From Alopecurus myosuroides (lineage: Eukaryota; Streptophyta; Magnoliopsida; Poales; Poaceae): 64,000 bases of DNA. The first letter of the stretch is position 1. Every line of letters starts with the position of its first letter. Under the pieces are notes generated by a model, which was not told the origin of the DNA, ran no database searches, and saw nothing but the letters and a program-made list of their open reading frames with translations. The DNA is taken from assembly GCA_028641055.1 (NCBI GenBank), contig JAPCYS010003022.1, positions 1-64,000 of the forward strand, written 5' to 3'. The position numbers and the translations under genes were made by a program. This document shows, in pieces, positions 24,316-34,514 of this stretch.

Positions 24316-27300
24316 ATGGATGCACGATACAGATGGATGTACGGTGACCGACGCACTTCCGAGTATATGGCAGGCCTGAATGCATTTCTTGCTGTAGCTC
24401 AGGCAAACAAAGATAATGGCTTCATGTGTTGCCCATGTGTTGATTGTCGGAACGTCAGAGAGAACTCTTCCGAAAGAATCCTTCACGGCCATCTACTTCG
24501 GAGAGGTTTCATGCCCAGCTATAATTGCTGGACCAAGCATGGAGAAAGAGGAGTTGTGATGGAAGACGATGAAGAAGAAGAAGAAGAAGAAGAAGATCCT
24601 TTGTTCCCTGAATACGACGATACTGCAATGGAAGAGAATGGAGAAGAAGGAGGTGATCAAGAACAGGCATCAGAAGAGCCCGATGATGATCTTGGCCGAG
24701 TTATTGCTGATGCAAGGGAAGACTGAAAATAAATTGGAGAGGTTGAAGCTGGACAACATGTTACAGGATCACAAAAAATTGTTGTACCCAAATTGCGAAG
24801 ATGGTAGCACAAAGCTCGGTACCACACTGGAGTTGCTGAAATGGAAGGCACAGAACGGTGTGACTGACAAGGCATTTGAGAGTTCACTTCAACTAATGAA
24901 GCCAAAACTTCCAAAGGATAACGAATTGCCTGAGAGTACGTACGAAGCAAAGAAAGCTCTCTGCCCTCTAGGATTAGATGTGCAGAAGATACATGCATGC
25001 TTTAATGACTGCATCCTCTTCCGCGGTGAGAAGTACGAGAATTTGGATGAATGTCCAATATGCACTGCATTGCGGTATAAGATCAGAGCAGATGACCCTG
25101 GTGATGTTGACGGCGAGCCCCCCCGTAAGAGGGTTCCTGCTAAGGTGATGTGGTATGCTCCTATAATACCACGGCTGAAACGTCTGTTTAGAAACAAAGA
25201 GCATGCTAGGTTGCTGTGATGGCACAAAGAAGACCGTAAGAAAGACGGAAAGTTGAGGCACCCCGCCGATAGATCGCACTGGAGAAAGATCGAGAGAGAC
25301 TTCCCAGACTTTGCAGGAGAGGCGAGAAACTTATGGTTTGGTCTAAGTACAGATGGATTTAATCCTTTTGGGGAGCAGAGCTCCAGTCATAGCACTTGGC
25401 CTGTAACTCTATGTATGTACAACCTTCCTCCTTGGTTGTGCATGAAGCGCAAGTTCATTATGATGCCAGTTCTCATCCAAGGCCCGAGGCAACCTGGCAA
25501 CGACATTGATGTGTATCTAAGGCTATTAGTGGAAGAACTCTTACAATTGTGGGGCAAACCAGGTGTACGTGTGTGGGATGAGAATGAACAAAAGCCATTT
25601 GACCTACGGGCGTTGCTTTTCGTAACCATCAATGATTGGCCTGCTCTTAGTAACATTTCCGGACATACAAACAAGGGATACAATGCATGCACACACTGTT
25701 TAGATAAGACTGGCAGTGTTTTTTTGGATAAATGTAAAAAGGTTGTATACCTGGGGCATCGTAGATTTCTTCCGATCAAGCATCCCGTAAGAAAGAAAGG
25801 AGGGAAGCATTTCAGAGGTGAGGCAGATAACCGCAAGAAGTCTGAGCTCCGTAGTGGTAATGATATATTCGATATGGTCAAGGACCTAGAAGTAATCTTT
25901 GGTAATGCTGCTGGCAGCCAACCAGTTCCGTACGGCCCTGATAAGCGCGCACCCATGTGGAAGAAGAAATCTATATTTTGGGAGCTACCTTATTGGAAAG
26001 TTTTAGAGGTCCGGTCTTCGATCGACGTGATGCACGTGACAAAGAATCTCTGTGTCAATCTGCTATGCTTCCTGGGCGTGTATGGGAAGTCAAAAGATAC
26101 GCCAGAAGCACGGGAGGACCAGCAACATATGAAAGACCCAAGCAACAAGCACACAGATACAGGGCGCCATTACTTAAGCAGCTACGCTCTTACTAAAGCA
26201 GAGAAGGAAATATTCTTTGAAGTCCTTTACAGTATCAAGGTTCCGTCTGGCTTCTCGTCGAATATAAAGGGGATAATAAACATGACAGAGAAAAAATTCC
26301 AAAACCTGAAGTCTCATGACTGCCACGTGATTATGACGCAGTTGCTTCCGATTGCATTGAGGGGGCTTCCACCGGAAAATGTTTGAGTACCCATTGTGAA
26401 GCTATGTGCATTCATGAACGCAATATCTCAGAAGGTAATCGATCCAGAAATTATGACAAGATTACAGAGGGATGTGGTCCAGTGTCTTGTTAGTTTTGAG
26501 TTGGTGTTCCCACCATCCTTCTTCAACATTATGACTCATCTCCTGGTTCACCTATGTGAAGAGATTCATATTCTTGGTCCGGTATTTCTACACAATGTGT
26601 TCCCTTTTGAGAGGTTCATGGGAGTCTTGAAGAAATATGTTCATAACCGTGCTAGGCCAGAAGGAAGCATCTCGAAGGGCTATGGAACAGAGGAGGTCAT
26701 TGGGTTCCGTGTTGACTTTATTCCTGACCTTAAGACAATTGGTGTTCCTGAATCGCGGCATGAGGGGAGACTGAGGGGAAAAGGAACGCTGGAAAGAAAA
26801 CAATGATACCTAGGGACGGGCATTCTTTCACCAAAGCACACTACACAGTTCTACAAAATTCTATGTTCATGGCTACGTATCTCGAGGAACACAAGAATAT
26901 TGTACGGTCTGCAAACCCGGGAAGGATGACTCATGGATTAAACGCAAACACATGGAGACTTTCGGAAGTTGGTTGCAAACACATCTTATAAATGACACCA
27001 CTGTTGAAGATCAGCTGTACATGTTGGTAGGGTCACCATCTTCGACTATTGGTAGTTTTCAAGGGTACGAGATAAATGGGAATACATTTTACACGAGCTC
27101 CCAAGATAAGAAGAGCACCAACCAAAACAGTGGTGTCCGCTTTGATACAACAAACGAGAATGGAAAAAATGACACATACTATGGTTACATAGAGGAGATA
27201 TGGGAACTTGACTATGGACCTTCTTTTAAGGTCCCTTTGTTCAAGTGCAAATGGGTCAACCTGAATGGAGAAGGGGTAAAGGTAGACCCGCTTTATGGAA

Positions 27301-27623
27301 TGACAACAGTGGATCTCAACAATATTGGTTACAATGACGAACCATTCGTCCTAGCCAATGATGTGGCTCAGGTCTTCTATGTGAAGGACATGTCTTCCAG
27401 ACCGAAGAAAAGAAAAACTAAGGAAACAAATTCATCATACGATGACCCGAAGCGTCACATAGTTCTCTCAGGGAAAAGAAACATCGTGGGAATCGAGGAC
27501 ACGACAGACATGTCAGAATATTATAATAAGTTTGTTGAAATTCCACCCTTCACAGTGAGAGCTGACCCCACCATCCCGTTAAATAATGAAGATGCTCCAT
27601 GGTTACGGCCGAAGCGATCATAA
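24316..27623 (+). pseudogene. CACTA TNP2-type transposase, decayed
   Basis: TNP2 cuts and joins CACTA ends. The N-terminal transposase-associated zinc region (CCPCVDCRN, HLLRRGFMPSYNCW) is at 24316-24560, followed by an E-rich run. The transposase core (Transposase_21) follows in one frame from about 24730 to 26386, with CPLGLDVQKIHACFNDCILF, NLPPWLCMKRKF, FVTINDWPALSNISG and SSIDVMHVTKN. DUF4218-like sequence is at 26396-26806 and DUF4216-like sequence (YYGYIEEIWELDY) at 26952-27623. Damage: a frame change near 24726, in-frame TGA at 25217-25219 and 26384-26386, and frame changes near 26800 and 26950. Both TGAs sit where the family usually has arginine, consistent with CGA to TGA. A 5' intron ending in GCAG just before 24316 is possible. 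Confidence 0.9.
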
Positions 27624-28950
27624 GCAAGGGACAAGGGTTCATGGACCATCTCTACACGAAGAAATTTCAGAAGACTAACAGGGATGTTGTTGGTGATGTG
27701 TAATAGTAAACGTGGAATACATGATCATAGTTCTGTTGAAAAAGTGTTCACAAATATTCTGTAATAATAAACGAGATTTTGTTAGCCAAAATGATATTTA
27801 TACCTATTCTGTGATTATGAACGGAGTAGGTGCAAGTTTGACCAATAATTTGTATTGACCGGTCAAAAGCTGGCAAGCATTGAGTGGTTGACAACTATGA
27901 CGAGACTGACTTCATTATCATCTCTCCTCCGTATCGTCCATTGAGATGTGCTTTGCACATAGGGCCGCTGTAACCAGCCCTGTGTGCAGCCATATGGGCT
28001 TTGCCTTATGTGCGTCATATATTCTGCGCAGATATTGCAGGCACACTTCGAAGTGATAGTACCGATACCATCCTGGAGCAAGTTGAGCTTATTTTGCAAG
28101 CAAAGCTGCATGACAAACCTTCCCTGAGCACTTTCTGGTTCAGAACGATGTTACCAACAGTGAACCTCGCAGAGGAAGTAGTAAGAATAATAGAAATGCA
28201 GAGATTCTATGTGAAGGACATCTCCTCCAGACTTCGAAGTGATATTACGGATACCATATTGACAGATATCCTTAAAACAGAAATAGATCTTCGGTACTTC
28301 TTTAACAGTTATGATAAATTTTTGGAGGAGAAACGTCTAGTTGAACAACAAGCTAACTACCTTGGAGTTCAAATGACGCAAAGGGTTGCACCCGTGCAGT
28401 TACTTTGGCAAGCTGCTAATGCATACACTCCTGCAATGTAGGTCTTCCGTGTTCCTAGGTACTGAAGGTTCTTGAGATCAGAAATATCAAAGAAATTCCA
28501 CCACACTATGTTTTGAAAAGATGGCGAAAGAATGCTCAGAGTAAACCTTCGAAGGAAAACTATGGTTTTTCTGTTGTAGACGAAGATCTCAAATTCACCG
28601 TGTCAATAATTTACAACTCGCTTTGTCGAACATTATATAAATCACCCGGATGCCTTGTATGCTTTGGACTCACTCGGAAGATCACGAGAGAAAACAAAAA
28701 TTGTAAGATATTTATATTCAAATTATATGCAAATGGTAAAATAATTAATAGTTTCAATAGTTAGAATAATTATTTAGTTGAACGAAAAATGGATTTGAAT
28801 TAGTTATGCAAATTCTAGCATTTTTCATGTTGAAATTTTTGTCAAATTCGAAAGTATATAGAAGTTGTTAATGTGCAAACTTAAACAATTTTCAAATTTT
28901 GGCGCTAAAAATTTTTGGCGCGCAGGGTGCCACCAAAATTCGAAATAAGT
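27624..28950 (+). other. CACTA 3' region with internal duplications
   Basis: No intact gene. A 27-base piece of the transposase tail (27375-27401) recurs at 28205-28231, and a 28-base motif starting ACTTCGAAGTGATA occurs at 28045-28072 and 28231-28258. Open frames at 28001-28441 and 28513-28764 have no domain I know and partly reuse those copies. The right part (28780-28950) is AT-rich and ends with TTTTGGCGC-type motifs common near CACTA subterminal repeats. Confidence 0.55.
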
Positions 28951-28954
28951 TTTG

Positions 28955-29036
28955 TCCCCGGCCCGTGGTACCAACCGGGACCAAAGGGGCTCTAGTCCCG
29001 GTTGGTGGCACGGGCCGGGACTAGAGGCTCAGTTGT
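28955..29036. repeat. Internal CACTA subterminal-type repeats
   Basis: Inverted and direct copies of CCCGGTTGG / CCAACCGGGAC and GGCCCGTG lie in a tight cluster, resembling those next to the transposon tip at 30905-31099. A TATAAATA follows at about 29036-29043. Such motifs are the usual binding sites of the CACTA subterminal-binding protein. An internal cluster suggests an earlier CACTA end or a promoter region within the element. Confidence 0.6.
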
Positions 29037-29214
29037 ATAAATATCTCGGCCCTCTCTCCAGGCCGAGCGACCACCCAGGACAGCGGACATGCCTTGGCGA
29101 AGCCCTGCCGGCGGCGGGAACGGGTAGGAAGATCCCGCCGGCGTTGGTTCCGCCGGCGGGGTTGAACTAGGGACGCGTTGTTTCGACACAAATATATATT
29201 AAAAAAGGCCCGGG

Positions 29215-29305
29215 GGCCGTGCTTACATAGGGGGGCGGCGCGGTCATAGGCGGCCGGCCGTGCTTACATATAGGGGGCGGCGGCGCGGCCACAGGCGGCC
29301 GGCCG
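29215..29305 (+). repeat. Two tandem ~45-bp GC-rich repeats
   Basis: GGCCGTGCTTACATA followed by a G-rich run and CATAGGCGGCC or CACAGGCGGCC occurs twice back to back. It lies just downstream of the stop codon of the minus-strand CACTA ORF, so it falls in that gene's 3' region. Confidence 0.7.
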
Positions 29306-29333
29306 TTTCTTGGGGTGTGGTGGGTAGCTTAGT

Positions 29334-30353
29334 CTATTTTGGGGGGGCGCACCGGCGCCGGCCTACTCCTCCTCGTCGGAGGAGATGCAGTGGTAGGCGG
29401 GTGCCTGCCACAGGTGGGCAGGCAGCTGGGGCGGGCCCGCCGGTGGCTGCGGAGGCATCGGGGGCGCGTGCGGCGGCGGCAGCAGCTCCTCCGGCGACCA
29501 TACGCCACCGGTCCAGGCCCAGGTCATCCCGTACTCCAGGTCGGGGGGGCAGCGGCTGTGGCGGCGGTTGGTCCTCGGACGCCTCCAGCTCGGCGTTCAT
29601 TGTCTGCCACCAAGGGGCAGGCGCCGAAGGGGGCGGCATGGCTTCGCCGTCGGCGGCAGCGGCGGCCAGGACCTGCTCCCACCGCTTGACCTCGTCCTCG
29701 ACGAGGGAGCGGCAGGAGGCCTCGTAGGCTTCCTCCAAGCCGGCCTGGAGCTCGGGGTCCTCGTCCTCGGCGATGTTCTCGGCGATGTCCTCCAGGAGCC
29801 AAAGCTCCGGCTCCCTGCCCGGCGGTGGCACGGGGTAGTCGGCGGTGCTCACCTCCTCGGGTGTGGGGATGTAGGAGCGACAGCGCTGGTCGTGCTCCTG
29901 CTGGAACCAGGTGGCCCAGTAGGGGGAGCTCCGCGCGTACGCGCGGTCCCTGAGGAGGTGGGCTAGCAGGAGCGCGCGTCGGCGGTCGATCTCCTCGCGC
30001 GCGGCCTCGTTGGTTGGGGCCGGCGGCACGGGGATGCGCTGCGGGTTCAGGTGCCGGCCGTCCGGGAGGTGGACGTCCGGCCAGAACACCGGCGTGGAGT
30101 GGGTCCAGTGCCACTCGGCCTCCTCCTTCCGCACGTACCGGCGGAAGCGCTTGCCTTTGGGCGCGGCGCGGGGCGGCGCGCGTGATGCCGGAGGTGGAGC
30201 GGGGACGCGCGGCTGCCCGCCAATGCGGACACCTCCCGGGCCGAAGCCGAAGGCCTCCGCCAGCGCGCGGGGGACGCCGGCGCCTCTTTGGCCGGAGCCG
30301 CTCGAGGACCCGGCCTCGTGCTCGTTCCTGGGGCGCTTGAACCAGCGCGACAT
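29334..30353 (-). CDS. CACTA-associated GC-rich ORF, unknown function
   Basis: An intact minus-strand frame of 339 codons from the ATG at 30353, beginning MSRWFKRPRNEHEAGSS. The same frame stays open upstream to 30530, but this start is preferred because composition changes to low-complexity sequence above it. Features: a basic N-terminus, then a Pro/Ala-rich stretch (about residues 30-60). A W-rich segment (HWTHSTPVFWPDVHLPDG, about residue 82) precedes several EE/RR helical stretches. An acidic region (ENIAEDEDPELQ) comes before an Ala/Pro-rich C-terminus. Similar proteins occur, from memory, with grass CACTA elements and may play the subterminal-binding TNPA-like role; that is inference. 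TTTTTAAAG about 65 bases upstream could be a TATA-like site. The frame has no stop, while the neighbouring transposase is decayed. Confidence 0.6.
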   Translation of the reverse strand: MSRWFKRPRNEHEAGSSSGSGQRGAGVPRALAEAFGFGPGGVRIGGQPRVPAPPPASRAPPRAAPKGKRFRRYVRKEEAEWHWTHSTPVFWPDVHLPDGRHLNPQRIPVPPAPTNEAAREEIDRRRALLLAHLLRDRAYARSSPYWATWFQQEHDQRCRSYIPTPEEVSTADYPVPPPGREPELWLLEDIAENIAEDEDPELQAGLEEAYEASCRSLVEDEVKRWEQVLAAAAADGEAMPPPSAPAPWWQTMNAELEASEDQPPPQPLPPRPGVRDDLGLDRWRMVAGGAAAAAARAPDASAATGGPAPAACPPVAGTRLPLHLLRRGGVGRRRCAPPK

Positions 30354-30565
30354 GGCGGCTAGGGTTGCGTGGGCTGGGACGCGGCCGGGGTGAATGGGAT
30401 GTACGGGCGGCGGGGGCCCTTTAAAAAGGACCCCGGGGGCTGGCATGCCAACCGGCGGCCGGAACGTGGCGGCGGTTGCAGGCGGCCATGAATGCGGGGG
30501 GGAGCCAAGGCGTGCCGTTCGTGGCCACACGCGCGCGGGGAAGTGGAGGCGTGGGAAGACGAGGC

Positions 30566-30780
30566 GGCCAGTGGGCCCTTTGACCGCGCGTCCTTATGGT
30601 CTTAATTTAAGGGACCGGACGAGCCAGCCACTAGGCCGCTGGCCAGTGGCCCCTTTGACCCCGCGTGGCCGGTGGCCCCTTTGACCGAATGTAGCCAGTG
30701 GGCTTATAATAAAAGACGCGGGCTAGTCGGCTCTTTGACCAAAATGTGGCCAGTGGGCTTAATTAAATACGTGGGCCAGT
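30566..30780 (+). repeat. Imperfect tandem repeats in the CACTA right arm
   Basis: GGCCAGTGGGCCCTTTGACC and close variants recur at about 30567, 30638, 30667, 30694 and 30748, with TTTGACC the best-kept core. The array precedes the CCCGGTT repeats of the right end. TTGACC resembles a W-box, but here it is part of a repeat and no regulatory role is claimed. Confidence 0.7.
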
Positions 30781-30904
30781 GGACGCGGTTGGGGAAGGGG
30801 AGGCCGGTTGGGGATTGCGGGACAGCAGCGAAAAAATTGAAACAAAAAAAACCTGCCTCGGCAGGCAAAGTGGGCGGAATATTTGTTTTTTCAGAAAAGG
30901 TATC

Positions 30905-31099
30905 CATCCCGGTTCCTAAAACGAACCGGGACAAACTCCCTGGCCATGTTCGCCACCTGGGCCATCCCTACCATCCCGGGTCCTGGCACAACCGGGACCA
31001 ATGGGGGAGGACCATTTGTCCCGGCCGACCCATCCCGGTTGCACAACCGGGACAAATGGGCGTTACCAACCGGGACTAATGCCCCTGTTTCCACTAGTG
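30905..31099 (-). repeat. CACTA right terminal and subterminal repeats
   Basis: Six or more copies of CCCGGTT or its complement within 190 bp, including back-to-back inverted pairs at 30908-30930. The sequence ends (read on minus) in the CACTAGTGGAAACAGG tip at 31099. This is the only recognisable transposon tip. GTA follows at 31100-31102 as a possible half of the 3-bp duplication. Confidence 0.85.
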
Positions 31100-32590
31100 G
31101 TATATGGAGATACTAGGCTTAGCCTGGACCTAGGACGTCCTGGGTACAAACAACAACCAAGTAGTAGAAGTACTACTTGATAAGCATCAACTCAGATATA
31201 CCATATTTAGCGTGGAAGAACCCTTGTCCACTATTGAGTGGCGAAGACGAAAAGAATTATAGGTAGGGCGAACCTAAAATATGACGCAAAGACTGAAATA
31301 GTGTCGAGACATTAACACACAAATATATATATATAATATATATGCTTCATAATCACTCAATACAATTGAAATATAAATATATTTTAATATAAGTAAAATA
31401 GAAATACATAGCAATGGCAAATCTCTACTTTCTTTTTTTGAGATCGATATATATCGTCAAGAAGTCATCCCGAAAATTATTTTGCGGTCTTAATGGCATT
31501 TGTTGCCCTCAAGTATTTTTGTATAACTTGGTCATGATAATCTTTGTCTGCCATAAGTCCCTTTCAAATGTTGTTGTTGCTAACGGTAAGAGTAATGCTT
31601 TCTCGGTGAGAAGATAAAACACAGAAAACATGATATGCCTTCCAAATATCAAGACAATCTCTAAGTTTTTCAATCCTCTACTTAGCATGAATAATGATTG
31701 AGATAATAAAATTCGAATTTTATACAATAAAATATAAAAAGGCAAAGTAGAAGCATAAAACATAATCTATAACATACTAAAGGTTTGTTTCTATCGCCCG
31801 ATAAGCTGAAATAAATACTCTTAACGCATCCTTAAATATCAGAACCCATTGTTTAGAGTCGGGTTTTGTTAGATTAACTATTGCAAAAAAAAAAAAAAAA
31901 CTAGACTAGATCTAGTCGTCGTTTTCGTTTTGGAATCGATTTTGCGCAGTGTTCGCTAAAGCAAGCATAACTTTATCATACGGAGTCCCTTTTTAACGTA
32001 AGGCCACTCAAGTTGTTCAGAAAAAACACATGCATCTAAATGTTTTCGCCAAATATCAAGTTAGTGCAGCCTTGACCTAAGGGGAGCTTCGCCTATGCAA
32101 CTATTATCATATGTGGAATGCAAAAATTTCTTCTCTAGAGAGCACCAAAGGATCTCACACATCAAGATATAACAGATCTTGATGAAATTGCAATATTTGG
32201 GGGGGGGGGGCACAAGAGTTAGGAATTGGAATAATTCACCTAAGATTGTGGAACCACATTTTGAACAACACAAGGTAGTGGATATGGACTTCACAATCTT
32301 GTGGGGAACGAACAAATGGTGCTTGATCTCAAACACTTCCTTACTTCCACTCCTTTAGTTCTCTCTAATTTATTTCTTCTCTAATGAAGGATAACATGGA
32401 ATTTTCTTCACGCCACCCAATGGTTAATAAATGGGAGGCTTAACACATCATCCTTTTCGCATGTGAAAAAAAAATAAAAATGATCCCGATTCATAACCCT
32501 AATGGGTAGTGGGATTCTGCACATGTTTGGGTCGCCTAAATAATTCAAATGTCCATATCCTTATAGCCCACATAAAGAGGATACCCTACA

Positions 32591-34360
32591 AATCCCCCCT
32601 TCTAACTCATGAGGAGAGCATCGGCGCATGCCCTCTACTTGCAACATGAATGAAGCTTCTTGCTTGGAATTGGCTTGGTCATCATATCCGAACCATTATT
32701 GTCGGCATGGATCTTCTCAAGTTGTACCAGCCTGAAATTCACAACATCTCAAATCCAATGATATCTCACTTCAATGAGGTTGGTTCGAGAGTGCATGGTT
32801 GAATTGTAGGCCAAATGGATATCACTCTAACTATCACAAAACATATCGTATTTATCTTTCCTCATGTCCAACTCTGGCAAGACGTTTTTCATCTACAACA
32901 CTTCCTTCCAATAATCAACCACTTCTATGTACTAAACATCTATGGTTGACAATGAAATGCATTTATGTAACCTTGATTGGCATGCCACTACACACCCTAA
33001 ATACATCATCAGATATCCAGAAGTAGAATTCCTAGAATCTTCATCACCATAATAATCTGCATCCATATAGGATATCATTGCAATAAATGATCACCAATTC
33101 TTAAAGACGTCAAGCACCTGTTGTTTTTATACATGTGCCGAAAAAACTGGAATGGTCATCAATCAATGTCACCGAGTAAAATGATCCACATATGGAATTT
33201 TTTGTCATGGATAAAACATTAGTGGGAACAATATCAATCAAGAACTTGCTCACTGCACGACATGGCAGATATGTACGAAATTGAACCCTATGTTGTTTTC
33301 CAGCAAAACAATGTTAAAGAAGCTTCAAGTTATACCTTTCAACTTAGGGAGGAACTCCATGCGAGAAAGTGAATGCATGCCCTTCTCACTCATATGCCCA
33401 AGCCTCTTGTGCCACAACTCAACCGAAATGTCATTGTTGGTGAAGTTTAGAATTTCATCACATAGCTTGTTTTAGTCACATAGAGACAACCTTTCTTATT
33501 TCCTCGAGTCACAATCAAATAGCGTTTGACGAGCTTCTATTTTCCATCACCAAAAAAACTGCAACGGAAAATGTCATCAAGCTTGCCCACTGACAACATA
33601 TTAAGTCGTGCATACGTTGCATGCCTCACACCATTGAACACCAAACTAAAACATGGGCCTTTCTCAATACATATAGTGCTCTTGCCGACAATGGTTGATG
33701 AATCGTTGGTTTCCATCCTCACTTGGTCAATAACTCTGCAGGTATAGGATGTGAGATATAATACTTGCATGATGCGATGTGGAGGGATGCACCTGAATCC
33801 ACAGCTCAATTCATGACATTGCCACGAAAAACACTATAGAATTCTTCCATGACTAGATAGTCTTTACCTTCTGTAGTCATGGTGGCACCATTCTCGCCCT
33901 TTTTCTCGGCCTTGTTTGTAAGTTTACCCTCTCCAAGATCTTCTTTGTATTTCCCGCATTCGCTTTTTATGTGATTTGTCTTACTTTCATTTCCTCCTAT
34001 TTTCCCTCTTTGCCTTGCAGATATATGCCTTGGTTGCGTTTATTGTTTTCATTCCTACCATGAGAAGAAGCATTGCACATTTTGTTCTTTGTGGTTTTTT
34101 CATTCAGCATGCTATTCTTTGCCATCTCCAAATATAGTTTCCCATCCATAGTTGAATTGCTAACCGGCAGAAAAAGTATGTTCCAACTATCAGGCATGGA
34201 ACTGCATAACAACAATTCTTGCACCTTATCCTCAAAGTTGATCTTCATAGCAGAAAGCGGATTTACATGATATTGCCATCTCGGTACTCAAGTTTTGATG
34301 TCTTACTCTCATGCATAGAATCAAACTTCTGACACATCTTATCCGTATTTGTATCATTTG
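32591..34360 (-). pseudogene. Copia B gag-protease-RNase H, internally deleted
   Basis: Minus-strand polyprotein remains. The gag part (EDKVQELLLCSSMPDSWNIL) is at about 34000-34270, and a poor zinc knuckle at about 33940-33980. The protease active site DSGA is at plus 33788-33799. The pre-integrase motif RLGHMSEKGM is at about 33385-33420. Then, near 33090, the start of the integrase core jumps to the RNase H region (DADYYGDEDS ... near 33060-32900, and DMMTKPIPSKKLH near 32650). Most of integrase and the whole reverse transcriptase are missing. Many stops and frameshifts are present. The polypurine tract (minus AGAAGGGGGGA) and LTR follow at 32590. Its 5' part (gag start) lies 20 kb away at 54582-54841, separated by copia A. 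Confidence 0.75.
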
Positions 34361-34498
34361 TGTTATGATTAGAGTAATAATCAACTTGTATTCCACGGGG
34401 CCAAAAGTCCACAATATATATACATGTACATGTGTGGCAACTATGCAGGAAACCCCCTACCTAATACGAGATCTAAAAATAGACTAATATCTCTAACA
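34361..34498 (-). repeat. Left (3') LTR of copia A
   Basis: A 138-bp LTR, TG...CA, that pairs with 54441-54576. Differences are scattered substitutions and small indels, so copia A is clearly older than the giant-LTR element. Confidence 0.9.
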
Positions 34499-34510
34499 CC
34501 CCCCCCCCCC
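34499..34510 (-). other. Polypurine tract of copia A
   Basis: Twelve C on plus (G on minus) lie immediately next to the 3' LTR, preceded on minus by GAGTTT. This is the expected position for plus-strand DNA priming. Confidence 0.75.
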
Positions 34511-34514
34511 AAAC

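Larger units (their letters stand above)
23953..31099. mobile_element. CACTA (En/Spm-type) transposon, left end lost
   Basis: The right end, read on minus, is CACTAGTGGAAACAGGGG (ending 31099). It is followed inward by many TCCCGGTT/AACCGGGA subterminal motifs, which are also present at 23978-24005 and 28960-29025. The interior encodes a TNP2-type transposase (plus, decayed) and a second GC-rich ORF (minus, intact). No CACTA terminus exists on the left. Sequence changes from copia LTR straight to subterminal repeats near 23953, so the left tip and about 98 bp of LTR were deleted. Unable to move by itself as read. Confidence 0.85.
23928..32590 (-). repeat. Copia LTR split by the CACTA transposon
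   Basis: On plus the LTR starts TGTTAGGAAAC at 23928, runs about 25 bases, is interrupted by the CACTA element, and resumes at 31100 until CCCTACA at 32590. Next to 32590 the minus strand carries AGAAGGGGGGA, a polypurine tract with the RNase H end of copia B behind it. At 23928 the other edge meets a primer site and gag start. One LTR therefore serves two internal regions. Compared with the LTR piece at 54875-55110, about 98 bases (counterpart 54906-55003) are missing where the CACTA sits. Confidence 0.65.

Noticed and set aside
25387..25956. 189-codon minus-strand frame
   Set aside because: Antisense shadow of the CACTA transposase core.
28001..28441. 146-codon frame as a second CACTA gene
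   Set aside because: It is built partly from duplicated transposase-tail sequence and has no conserved domain.
29260..29966. Several plus-strand frames in the GC-rich CACTA region
   Set aside because: They are Arg/Gly/Ala-rich shadows of the minus-strand ORF at 29334-30353.
32200..32211. Long G run in the copia LTR
   Set aside because: Considered as a polypurine tract, but no LTR edge adjoins it. The real tract for copia B is at 32592-32602.
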